NCBI RefSeq assembly: GCF_008831285.2
Contig: NC_045148.1
Location: forward strand, 9,057,001 to 9,121,000
Source of the DNA: Nymphaea colorata
Taxonomy: Eukaryota > Streptophyta > Magnoliopsida > Nymphaeales > Nymphaeaceae
Direction: 5' to 3'
Length of the DNA stretch: 64,000 nt
Positions 44,241-55,344 of the stretch are shown here, in pieces. The number at the start of each line of letters is the position of its first letter. The first letter of the stretch is position 1. The position numbers were made by a program, and so were the translations under genes. The notes below the pieces were generated by a model. It saw nothing but the letters and a program-made list of their open reading frames with translations, did not search any database and was not told the DNA's origin.

Positions 44241-46004
44241 CAGAAGAGCCGAATGTTTAGCAGATGTTCTCTTTCTTTCTCTCCCTTTATCCAATTTCTG
44301 TCAATGCCTTTCTTTTTTCTTTTTTCAGATCAATGAGTTCATTTAGAACGGAGGGCCTCCTGACTTTCGTTTGGCACCTCGAACATATGTATTCATTTGC
44401 TATGTGACTACAAATCCTTCATTTTTCAATTAAGCTACATCGGTAGTTTTGGGAGTGCGAGGCTTTGCGGTTTGCCGAATGTATGTCGACAAGCCCCGTT
44501 TCTGCATCCAACAAAGTGATTCAATCCTCTCATCCGGAAAGAAAAAAGAAAAAAAAGTGATTCTAATCTTGTTGATGAAACATGCATTTTCGTCGCGATA
44601 ATTTTCAAGATAAACTTGAAATTATTTTTTAAGTTCATTCCATCTCACCCTATATTAACTACTTCACTGCAGATCTAGATAATCCAAAAGGTTGATGTAG
44701 ATTATAACATCATGAAACCAAAATTGAGCAAATTAGATAGAAAATGCAAAAGCTTTACCTTGGACAACCGAAACCCAAGTTTGTGCACTTGATTTTTTAA
44801 TCAGCTTGGAGTCACACCTGTAAAACCGCAATACATTTTTAAACATTCAACTGTGCCTTGCATAAAGATATACTTGGCTATTAGTTGACTGAATTGATTT
44901 GGCGTAATAATAATAACAGCTTGATTGACATTTGATAGTGACTCGAACTTCTTAGTTGTTAGCCTGGACTAACGACAGACCAACTCAACCACAAAGTACA
45001 GGCTTATGTGCATGTGAGTCCCATTTAAGGGGCAGTAAATGAAGAGGGTCCAGGTCCACGGGAGAACTTAGTGCCTCGGACCCAGCTCTCCAATTGAAAT
45101 TCGCCGGGCCAGGGCAGCTGCTGGCTCTGTCTCAAGCTCGAGTTGTCAAGGTCCATCAACGTTAAGTAATGCTTTTAAATGCCTGGTGTTGGACCTTTTA
45201 AAAGAATATGGAATGTGTTTGTTTGCCCCTGATATAAGATCCTTATGGTTTGCCAAATTAAAATCAGATTATTACCCTTCCGATCTTAAATCCAACATTT
45301 TCTCAATAAAAAATAATAAAATAAGAATCTTGAGTGTGGAACTTTGGTTTGACCTACAATCATTCGTTTGATGACTATGGATTTTAACTTAGATCACATC
45401 AACAAAAACATGTTACGTTATCTGATCCATGGATTGCAAATTTGGAGCGATCAATCGCCCTTGAAAATAGCTTCCTTGTTTTTATTTTGTTGCAAAAGTT
45501 TTTCTTTTAGCAATGTATAAGAAATACTCAACTTGCAATGCTTTTAGGAAAGCAGCTTACTATCTAAAAAATAACCATTAACTTCTTAGGTTCGTAAAAT
45601 ATTTCACCAATGCATGCTTCATAAATATTAAAACAATAAAATATATTTAAAACCTTTTCTTTGACTTAGTTAAAAAAAATTGTTCAAGCGTTTTTCTCAA
45701 CTCACATTTTTTGCAAGTAGGTCTACCTTGATTTCTTTTCGTTTTTTTTTTTTTTACCTTTTTTAAAGTATGACTAAAGAGACACTACAGAAAGAGAGAG
45801 GAGACAAGTGAAATTACAGCGTCATGAATTTAAACGCTGTAGTTTTCGATTTTTTTTTTGAAGTAATTCAGGTCTTATCGTTAATGGTAAAGGTAGCTTC
45901 TTAAGTATATTTCGATTGTTTTTCATCGAGCTACCAACTTCGTCGGATCCAAAAGGTTGATCATCCCCATCTTTTGTCCACGTTCATCCTTGGGACGTGC
46001 AGAC
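44241..46004. other. Intergenic
   Basis: 3' flank of the LRR receptor and spacer before the second TIR-NBS cluster. No kinase motif (HRD, DFG, APE) was found in the frames available here, and no other gene. Confidence 0.55.
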
Positions 46005-47310
46005 TCACAAGGGAATGCACGGGTTCGAGCTGGAATTTGGGAGTCCAAAGAGTCGACGAACGGAGGGAGGCTCTGACAGAAGCAGGGAACGCCTCTGGTT
46101 TCTTGCTAGATGATGACGGGTATGAGCGTCCTAGATCTCCATGTTAATTTACTATTGAAATATTCTGATGGGGAAAGTTTAACTTTTCCTTTTAATCTTC
46201 CTCTCATTGAACCTCCGCTGTTTTCTTAAGCTTAGAAAGATCAAGTTCGTGGGGTTTCTGTCATGAAGGTCTAACCTATTGTTAACACGTTCGAACACCA
46301 TCCTGTGTCAAAGCACAAACTCGTCTTGTGCCAAAGTACTTCCAAGAAATCTTATCAGTTTTAAGTACTTCCAAGAAATCTTCTCAGTTTTTGGCGATCA
46401 AGGGAGGGATTCATCATTTATCATTCTTTGCTTGGACAGGAAGCAGACATCAAAAGGAATGAAGCTTTATGATTTTTATTATGGTAACCGCTTGTCAGTA
46501 ATTCATTATAATAGGTGAGTCACGTTTCATTATGATAGACGCTTGACCGTGATTCCGGATGAATAAATGGCACATAACAATTCAATTAAGGCCCCGTAAT
46601 AAAGAACGATTTGGTCTTTCCCTGGTATTATTGCCTTCTCAGGTCCTTTGACCCCATGGAAGATCGGAGGGACTCAAAATCCTAGGGGGGCAAATCATGC
46701 TGTTCTTCTAGACCTCACAGTCACATCTGGGTGTTCTTGATAGCACTCAAATCTTCAAAATTGTAAGAGAAAACATAATCCTGATTTTCACATGTTTACA
46801 ACTTCCTCTTCGGTGGATTCTTGCAGGAAGGAGGGTGAATTGAATCCTTCCTCGGCTCTGCCAAATTGCCTCGTAGCAATCCAACCTCATGTAGCTGAAT
46901 GTGATCGAGTTGTTGGACGTGAAAGCAGGTGATTTTAAGATCGTAGCTATTCATGGCAAACAGAGGATCGAGAAAACGGCTCTTGCAATGGTTGCTTACA
47001 ACCAGATCTTCCTCAACTTGGATGCATTTTGCTTCATTCCAAGTGTTAAAAGATCCTTCTAATATGGTCTCGTATCCCTGCAAAATAGGTTAATTGGTGA
47101 CCTCATTAAAGTGACGGATTCATTTATCTGTGATATCTCTGAGGAAATCAATATATCATCAAAGAAAAAGTCAGCCCAATAGAGTTCTTATCATTCTTGA
47201 TGTTTTCAATCACGAAAGCCAATAAAATGCCTTTGTTGGTAACAAAAACTGGTTCGAAGCAGGCACCAGGATGATTATTGCAACGGACAGTGAAGCTGTT
47301 CTGAAACGGT
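46005..47310 (+). pseudogene. Decayed TIR-NBS pseudogene, relative of TN-2
   Basis: At about 46035-46120 the frame reads DERREALTEAGNASGFLLDD, matching the end of the TN-2 TIR exon (KEWKEALRVAGKAPGFTLDD). After a spacer in the intron position, 46880-47310 reads DVKAGDFKIVAIHGKQRIEK, then TALAMVAYNQIFLNLDAFCF, and later frame-shifted pieces around VTKNWFEAGTRM. This corresponds to TN-2 DVDANDVRMVAIHGKQGIGK and the following NB-ARC. There are in-frame stops, at least one frameshift and a changed P-loop (IEKTA for IGKTT). The body of the TIR is lost. It has no coding potential. It shares the unusual GKQ P-loop opening with TN-2, so both come from one lineage. Confidence 0.8.
46334..46391. repeat. 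29-bp tandem duplication
   Basis: AAGTACTTCCAAGAAATCT followed by a CAGTTTT stretch occurs at 46334-46362 and again at 46363-46391. It lies in the intron position of the TIR-NBS pseudogene. Confidence 0.8.
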
Positions 47311-47874
47311 AAGCATGTGGTTAAATAAAAACTAAGCACAAATATTCTAGCATGATATTATACTAGTGTGAAATTATTATGATATGGTTCCATCGAAAAA
47401 AAAAATGGTCATAAATTTGAAGAACAATTTAGAACAGCCAGCGATTGAATGACATCGCTATTGAGGTTGTTGATATCATTTCACTCTACTTGACTGAGTT
47501 TATAGCTTCCATTAACAATGGTTGGGGACAAAACTGCGACCTCTTTATTGTGAAAATTAGAAACTAGTTCTTTAATCCTTGTGATAAGAGCATATGAGAC
47601 CTACCATCAACTTCTATTGTCAGCAGATGGGTAGGTATGGACATAGTAATAATGACAAATAGTTCTGAACCTCTCTCGTGCAAAGCTACCAAGATTTGCT
47701 TGTGGGGAGATGGCAAACTCTCTCTCCCATTGCCGACTTCTCAAGTTTTTATAAGACTCTGACCGCCCGCCCCCATCCGCTGCACGCATCTTCACCACCT
47801 CCAATTAATGAAACAAGAAAGCCTTTGAAGAACGCAGAAAGCAAGCAGTGTAAATCAATAATTTGACATTACAC
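47311..47874. other. Spacer between two pseudogenes
   Basis: No gene seen. It may contain further unrecognisable NBS remnants. Confidence 0.45.
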
Positions 47875-48270
47875 CAGAGCCTGAAATTCGAATTTGGTGC
47901 ATTTCAACATTTAATAGAAGAAGACGAGTGCCATAACTTTGTTAAACACATTTATCAAGCTCTCCTTACGATGTGTCTCAGGATCTTCTACAGTGAGCAA
48001 ATAGAAGAAGGTGAACAGAATTGGTCTGCGACTGTAGACTGCAATCAATGGATCAGACATCTTCACGCCCATCATCACATGGAATTATTGCAAATTCAAG
48101 ATGGTGCTTGATGGAGTTGTTGGGTCTTGTTTTAGCTCTGCCAAAGCAGCTAATCAAACTGGAAGCTTGAGCATAAGACGTCATGAAGTTGCTGGATGCT
48201 GGTGCAGACGATGTCAGAATGCTGGCAATCCGTAGGAAACGTGAGGAGCCGTTTGATGAACCTTTCACTT
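47875..48270 (+). pseudogene. Second decayed TIR-NBS pseudogene
   Basis: The DNA follows the TN-2 TIR exon with many substitutions and indels: TTTGTTAAACACATTTATCA corresponds to FTKHIYEE, ATTCAAGATGGTGCTTGATG to the SRWCLME segment. Almost immediately afterwards it reads LALPKQLI and VMKLLDAGADDVRMLAI, the start of the NB-ARC exon (TN-2 LALPKHLI and VMKLLDVDANDVRMVAI). The roughly 1.6-kb intron of TN-2 is absent and so is the end of the TIR. Stops occur in every frame. Confidence 0.7.
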
Positions 48271-50097
48271 GGGTGAAATCGAATTAGATCTGGAACTATA
48301 ATACTAAATACTTCCGTAGCTCTTTCTGGTTTATGCGACCATAATCCACCATTGGATGGAATGGTCACATCCAATTAGAAATATAATTCGCGGTCGAACT
48401 ATGAATCCAATGCTTCTTCGAGTTGGATCACTTCCATAATTAGGCCAACTTTGTATATGGAAAACATAAATCGAAGTTAATCCAACCCATATCAAAATTC
48501 AAAGTAAAGGTGTCAACAGGTTGCTAAACTTCATTTGGAACCGTACTGAACGTGAGGTTGTTTAAAAGAAAGACAACCAATAAATAATCCATAACAAACA
48601 TATGAAAACCTAATAAATAAACCTGATATGGTTTAAGAAATTGGGTACTATCCAGAACTGAACCAAGTTTCGATTGAGACCCGCATTATTCCCAATGCAG
48701 AACACACGAGATATATACCTTGAGTCTTCTGGTGCTTTTAGCTAAAAGAATCTGATTCTGACCCACTATTGTTTCGGATCAGGTGCTGGACCTAGAGTAA
48801 AATCTTGATCCAACATCCATTTATGGGCTTGGGCATGGAGATATCATCGATTAGGATGAGCGAACTTTATTTGAACTTGGGCACCCGTTCAATTCAATGT
48901 TCTTCTCTTCTCAATCGAATCTGACGTTCGTATATATGCCTTTTCACAACCAAAACACATGTTTTTTAATGCATTTCCACTATACCCAACAACACCTGTA
49001 CAAAATTTGAATTCGAGTGCGGCGGTGCGGCACATCTCAAAAAAATCAGGTGCGGCGGTGCGGTGAAGATATTTTATTAATATTATTATTATTATTATTA
49101 ATTTTTCGTAGAAATTGAATAACACAATTAAAATTATACATTTTATGATAGTGGGAAAAAATCAAAAAAGAAATGTTTGAAAAAAAAGGCAAACAGATCG
49201 TTTTATATGAAAGCCACCATTCTTTAGTCCTGTATTGTTTTTTTTTTAAGAGAAAAGAGAACATATAATATATCTATAGATGTCTTAAATTAGATTTAAC
49301 GGTGACGGGTGAGAATGGTGGATTTGATTTTGTGGATTTTGGATTTGGTTTCATTTTGAAAATAGATCCAGATCCAAACAGATCCAAACCATACACGCAG
49401 ATGAACTTGGTTTGGATTTGGTTTCGACTCGGAACTAGATCCAACCCCCGGGTGCGGTTTGGGTGCGAGCTCATCATCGGGTGTTGATTGGGTGCGCACC
49501 TGGAGCGCACCCGCACCCGGCGGGTGCGGGTGCGAGCTCACCCAGGTGACATAGTTGACATCTGCTTTATTTGAAATACTAGCAAATCATTAAAAGTGAT
49601 TAAAGTCCATCACCTTTAAGATGTAATCTTGGATTTGGATCGATGTGACCAACATCAAAATTTCTACATCTACCAGTTTGCTTATTCAAGTAGCAACATA
49701 GGTAGAAATTTCTGTATAGGCCTTAACTCTAACCTTTTTACATGGGTAGAATCTAAAATGGTACCCCCTTTAGCACCAGAAGTTTCTGTTGCATCAAGTA
49801 CCAATTCCGTCAGCTTATGCTTCACGTTTTCCATGACGTCCTTCCCATTAGATACTAATCGTCGAGATCATCATCTTCCAGGCCCATTATCTGGTGATCC
49901 TGCTTCTTGGTAGTTTCCTTGCAGTTTAAAAACGAGTAAGGCCTTCTGAGTGATCAACTTGAGGGACTTGCCAGTCGGCTTCTTCTTCCAGAGCAATACG
50001 CGGGTGGTGGGCACCGACCCATCAATAGAAGGCCATAAACACGGTTCTGCCATTCTCTTCTGTCGCGTATACTTGCGCGACTCCCCTCACTTCCAAG
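48271..50097. other. Intergenic region before TN-2
   Basis: No gene seen. It contains an ATT trinucleotide run (49074-49101), the repeated word GGTGCGGCGGTGCGG near 49017 and 49052, degenerate GGATTTGG words at 49300-49440 and a strong hairpin at 49506-49534. It probably includes the TN-2 promoter. Confidence 0.55.
49506..49534. repeat. 13-bp perfect inverted repeat with a 3-base loop
   Basis: Arms CGCACCCGCACCC (49506-49518) and GGGTGCGGGTGCG (49522-49534) are perfect reverse complements around GGC. The stretch is far more GC-rich than its surroundings. It could form a stable hairpin; whether it does anything is unknown. Confidence 0.85.
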
Positions 50098-53000
50098 ATG
50101 GTCAACTGCCTCTGTGCGTTTCTCTATAAGATCTGGCCTGCAGGCCGACGCCCCAAGCCCCCTCCTTCCCCATCTCTTCCTGCCACTGAACCAACAAGGC
50201 CTTCGGAATCAAGCCCTCCTTCTTCAAACATGGCGGAGACCACCAGACTGTCTCAAAGAACTTCTAGTCTTGTATCAGAGACACGGTTCGAGTATGATGT
50301 CTTCCTCAGCTTCAGAGGAGAAGACACGCGCCATGGCTTCACCAAGCACATCTATGAGGAGCTCGTCCGCATGCAAGTCCGAACGTTCTTCGACAATGAG
50401 GAACTGGAGACGGGCGACAAGATCGGAGATCGCTTGTCCAACGCCATCAAAGGGTCGGAGATTTTCGTGCCCATTTTCTCTGTGCGGTATGCCGATTCGA
50501 GATGGTGCCTTATGGAGCTAGCGGACATCGTCAAGTGCAATAGGCTGATCATTCCCGTCTTCCTGCACGTCAATCCAGTGGATGTGCAGAAACAGGAAGG
50601 AACCTATGGCTCCCCGTTGCCTGGCTTTATGGGTCGTTTTGGAGAAGAGAAAGTCAAGGAGTGGAAGGAGGCTCTGAGGGTTGCAGGAAAGGCCCCTGGT
50701 TTCACGCTCGATGATGACAGGTCTGAGGTTCTTCTCCATGTCTTTTACTGAAATGCTCAAAACTTGAGACGGGTAGGCCAATTCTGAAGATTAATTTCGC
50801 AAAAAGTCGTGGTGTTCGAACAATACCTCCGTCCACTTACCTGGATAAATTAGGATAATTTCTTCTCAGCTAGTCGGTACTTTCTCAATGAATCTTTGCT
50901 GCTTTTCTTAGGTTTAGCAAGAAAAAAGGATCCTGATAGTTCTGACATGTTTGGATTCACTCACTTGTCGAAACAAGTGAGACTATAAATCTAGCAGGCT
51001 GCTGGGACAGCTATCCGCTTTCCCGCATTCCAGGGAGTCTCTGTTCTTTCTCCCTTTGAGCAAGTGCATTCTCCCTGACAATTTTCTGGGTGCTTGAAGC
51101 ATTATGTATCCAACTCAGGAAAAAGTAGGAGAAACGCATGTATTTCACAAAGCATCGTCTTTTCTTATTCTTTTTATCAGCAAAAGTAGATACACCCAAA
51201 TTTAGCGTCAAAGTTTTCTGCTACTTTTTCTTTTAAAAGATTAGAGGCCGGTTTGCTGGTCAGTTTTGGACTTGCTGGGTGCCAAATTGTTCAGTACCCT
51301 TCCCGGGTCTAGATCCAGCCTGGTAATACCCAAATGGGGTCCTCTCTAGCTTGCGCCCTGAGGCAGCTTCCAGGTGCTATAATCTGCCTGGTTCAAGCGC
51401 CGGTCAAAAATGAGAACACCAGCCTCTGTTAAAGAACAGAACCCGTCTTAACAAGCCAATTTTGCATACTGGTTAGGGAGCTCTTCACGCTTGTTTGGTG
51501 ATCGAGGAAGGATGATCTCCTTGTCGGCCATGAATAGTACAGAGCATCAAGATCTAAGGCGAAAGTTACGCTAAAGTCGGTGGCTTGTCTGGTTGCATTA
51601 TTGCTTCCAGAAAGATTCCTTCCTGGCTGGCTAAAATTGACTTCACTCTGTTCGGAGTCAATATACTTTGAAGGTTATCAAGTCAGATGGAATGGGCAAG
51701 GAAACCATAGCATGAGGACTTGGACTGGGCCAGGAAAGCCACCACTTTAAATTGGATAAGCTCTGCTGGCCATGGGCTTCAATTAAGAAAGCACAGGGCA
51801 CTGTTGATTGACCGAATTTTATTACAGTAAACTGAAGCCTACATGGAGCAAATGAAGTTGATCTGATAGCACCATACCAAACTCTAAGTGCTTGATCAAG
51901 CTTTTCATTTCTGAGTCATTGAAAGGGAGTAAACTATTGCGTTTTTAATTCTTGCTTATACGATGCTTCATGATTTTGACATTAGCATAAAGTTGCACGA
52001 TGTATTCCATGACAATGAATGTCGCAGAGGTTGTGTATTCTTCTCCTCTGCTTAAACACATCCACCGCTCGAAGTGTGCAATATGTTTTGATTAACTGAA
52101 CTGTTTAATATGGTAAAGGGCTTCGTGATTTTATCTCATTGTGTCATACACCGAGGTCATGATTCATGACTTGCATCACGAGATAATACCTGGATAGGAT
52201 GAACATCAAGGCCATGGATCTTCTCACGTTGCCAAGCTCACAGTAATGTTAAGCATCATTTACTAGCCTCATGGTTGCAAAAAATATCGTAGGTGAGAGC
52301 AGCAACTATGCTTACTGTCACATATTTACACGCTTTCTTCTATTTTTTGTTGGCTATTGCAGGGACGAGGAAGGATTGATTGAGAAAGTTATCAGAAAGA
52401 TCATGGAAGAATTGAAGAATCCTCCCTTGGCGCTGCCAAAGCACCTTATTGGGACGGAATCCAAAGTGCAGGACGTGATGAAGCTGTTGGATGTGGATGC
52501 CAATGATGTCAGGATGGTAGCAATACATGGAAAGCAGGGGATTGGAAAGACGACTCTTGCAAAGGAAATCTACAATAAAATATTTCTCAAGTTTGATGCT
52601 TTTTTCTTTTTTCCGGGTGTCAAAGAAGCTTCAAGAACAGATGGTCTTGCGTCTCTCCATAAGCAACTTATCTGCGGGCTTCTGAAAGTGAAAGAAGAGC
52701 CATTCCTGAGTGATGTTGATAAAGGCAAGAATGCGATCAAAGAAAAAGTCAGTAAAGGAAGTGTTTTCATCGTTCTGGACGACGTCAGTGACAAAAACCA
52801 GCTCGATGCACTGGTGGGTGACAAAAACTGGTTCCGTCCAGGTAGCAGGATCATTATCACCACCGAGGATGACTCTTTCCTGGACTCCAAGATGCATAAG
52901 AAATACTCACCAAAAGAATTGGATGATGAAGAAGCGCTTCAGTTGTTCTGCTACCATGCTTTCGGAAAAATGGCACCACCCGAGGAATACTTTCGGCTTT

Positions 53001-53152
53001 CAAAGCAGGCTGTTGCCCTCTGCCATGGACTTCCTAAAGCTCTGGAGAAGCTAGGATCTTTTCTATCAGACAAAACAAGTGAGGACGAATGGGATGATAT
53101 GTTGAACAAACTCGAGCGGTCACTTCCAAATGCTATTCTGCATTTGGTATAG
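50098..53152 (+). CDS. TIR-NBS protein truncated inside NB-ARC (TN-2)
   Basis: An intracellular TIR-type immune protein lacking LRRs. Exons are 50098-50720 and 52363-53152, joined in phase 2 (AG|G, Arg208), giving 470 aa. The first ATG adds a leader with MVNCLC and a Pro/Ser-rich stretch; a start at 50230 (MAETTRLSQ, residue 45) is the alternative. The TIR has YDVFLSFRGEDTR and SRWCLMEL with putative catalytic Glu140. NB-ARC has P-loop GKQGIGKTT (264-272) with GKQ in place of the usual GMG, kinase-2 LDDVSD (346-351), GSRIIITTED and GLPKAL (430-435, normally GLPLAL). It then ends 30-odd residues later at HLV and a stop, before the ARC2 part and MHD motif. The following 2 kb has no LRR. It may be a genuine TN protein, a class known to have signalling or adaptor roles, or a 3'-truncated TNL. 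Two pseudogenes of the same lineage lie upstream. Confidence 0.82.
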
Positions 53153-55344
53153 ATATGCTGGCAACTAATGAAATAATCCAATATGCATTCAGTTGTGTTG
53201 GGGATGGGAAATTAAAGTCTTTCTGCATCTTTTCTTGTAAAATTTATGTTCATTTCTTCATACCGTTGTGTTACGCCAGAGGATTTCATGTATAAGAACT
53301 ATAAATTGAGATGGCCAATTACTTGACCTGTGGTTTCCATTTTGATGCTTCATGGTTGCATCTTAGCAATAGTCATTCTTCTAGCGATTCTTTGCGTGTC
53401 TTCCTAATATTACATGCCTGCCTTTGTTCATTTTCTTGTCACTCCATGATATAAATGTTACTGTAAAGGTTCACCGCGGAAAATTATGAGGCTAATGAGC
53501 CAGGGCCAGCAGTGAAATTCGCAAAATACAGTGAAAAAATGTGCGACTACTAATCTTGATGGTTCCCTTTAACGGAAATTGTTTCATCCACAATGGCTGG
53601 GAATTTCAGGCGATGAACAAGATGGAAAGGGAATGGGTCATCAATTCTACGGATTATTCGGTTTGTTCATTGTTTATGCTTCACTGAAGTTTCAGAGAGG
53701 TTCTTAACCCAGTAAATAAAAGACAAATCAAAGGGCATGGTTGATTGGACTCTGAAGAACATTAAGTAACAAGAGAGAGAAGTTAATAAACAGAGAACAA
53801 GCGGAGGATTCACGTGGTTAGAAGTTAGAACATTATAAGGCTACATCCACGAAAGCAAGAGCTCGACCCATTTTCATTGACCTAAGTTAGAAGAGAACAG
53901 TCACAAAAAAACAAAGTGCGAATGTGGTGTACATATTGCATAAGACGCAACTATGTTCGGTTATAAGCAGTTGCCAAGGAAATAGCAACGGATAGAATAA
54001 TGTGGCAATCAAAATAGCAACTGAAAAATATACGTTGGCAACCACAGCAACACAAAAAGAAATTTCGAACTGCAAACATGGGCATTACGAGTTTCCCCAA
54101 CAATATAAATTCCTTCAACAGATTCAAGGTGATCTTGAATCATATGATTTCATCTTCTGCAGGAAACTGCACAGTTGTTTTTCTTCTTTTTTCTTGTTCT
54201 TTCTTTCTTTTTGTTGGAGAGAGGGAGAGATGATAACATAGATGTATTTTTCTGTCCCCAGATCTGAAAGTCTTATTTACGGTGTTCGCAGAGCCCATTC
54301 TTTCGGCATGAACCCTTTGTGAAGTTCAACCTGTAGATAAACATATAGGCAACTCATTCAATCTGCGCAACCTTGGTTGTTGGGGCTAGAATAGTAGGAT
54401 TCTCTTTTAACGAAGAACTCAAGACGATGATAAAATACGGTTGACGCGATTATAGAACAAGGGCTTGGAAATGTCCCACAGTGAAATTGCAACGACTTCT
54501 TGAAAAATGAGGGAGACGAAACTTTGCGCAGTTGCCATATTAAATATACTCTGCAACTGTCGTCTTCCTGCCAGCTACACCAAGTCACGGTGGTGGAGCC
54601 TGCGCGGTCAAATCGTTTTCCCATTTAACCATGGAATGACAGCTGCCCACATCACCTGTAACAAGTCCATGGCAAGGATGGGGCCGCAAGCATCTGCAAA
54701 GAATAAAAATTGAAAGCCATAATCCGCCATTTTTTCCTGCAGTCCAGAAGAAATCCAAGTTGTGGTTCAATCTCTCTGAATAAATAGGCAAGTGAGCAAC
54801 TAATCCTGATGAACAAAGCGCAGACTTGGGTCTCAGATACAAGAACGTGTGAATTGACCATCACATCAATACAGTAATCTGCTGGGAGCCTGGGACGTTT
54901 TAATAACTATTGGTTGGTTTAATCTAACATCTCAAATTTCTGATGGTAGCAGACGACAAAAGCTTCCACTATCTCGCTATCGGTGAAGGCGTTGGAATTA
55001 GACTCTTGGCATGATCAGAGATTGTTAGAACTTGAGATCATATATAAATGGTAGTCGACGTTCGTGTCCACAATTAACTTAGCCAGTTGATGTTCTGCCG
55101 TTTACTTTTGCCTTTCCATATGGAGTTGGGCTCTTCCTAACTAAATGACTGAATTCACGTCACCTTAATTCATCGTTTCCCATGAATGGAATCAGATACG
55201 TTTCCCTCATCGTAAGCCGAAGGCAACCGTCCGAACAACAGTGGGGCCGGTTTACTGTGGGGAGCACGTCATAACTATGGAAGGCTAGATGCTCTGGAGG
55301 TCTTGCCCTCTCCTTGCTAGTTTTCAGCAAGAACAAGAAATAAA
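53153..55344. other. Intergenic region between TN-2 and TNL-3
   Basis: No LRR, ARC2 or MHD remnants that would complete TN-2 were recognised. Only short open frames are present. The last part should contain the TNL-3 promoter. Confidence 0.55.
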
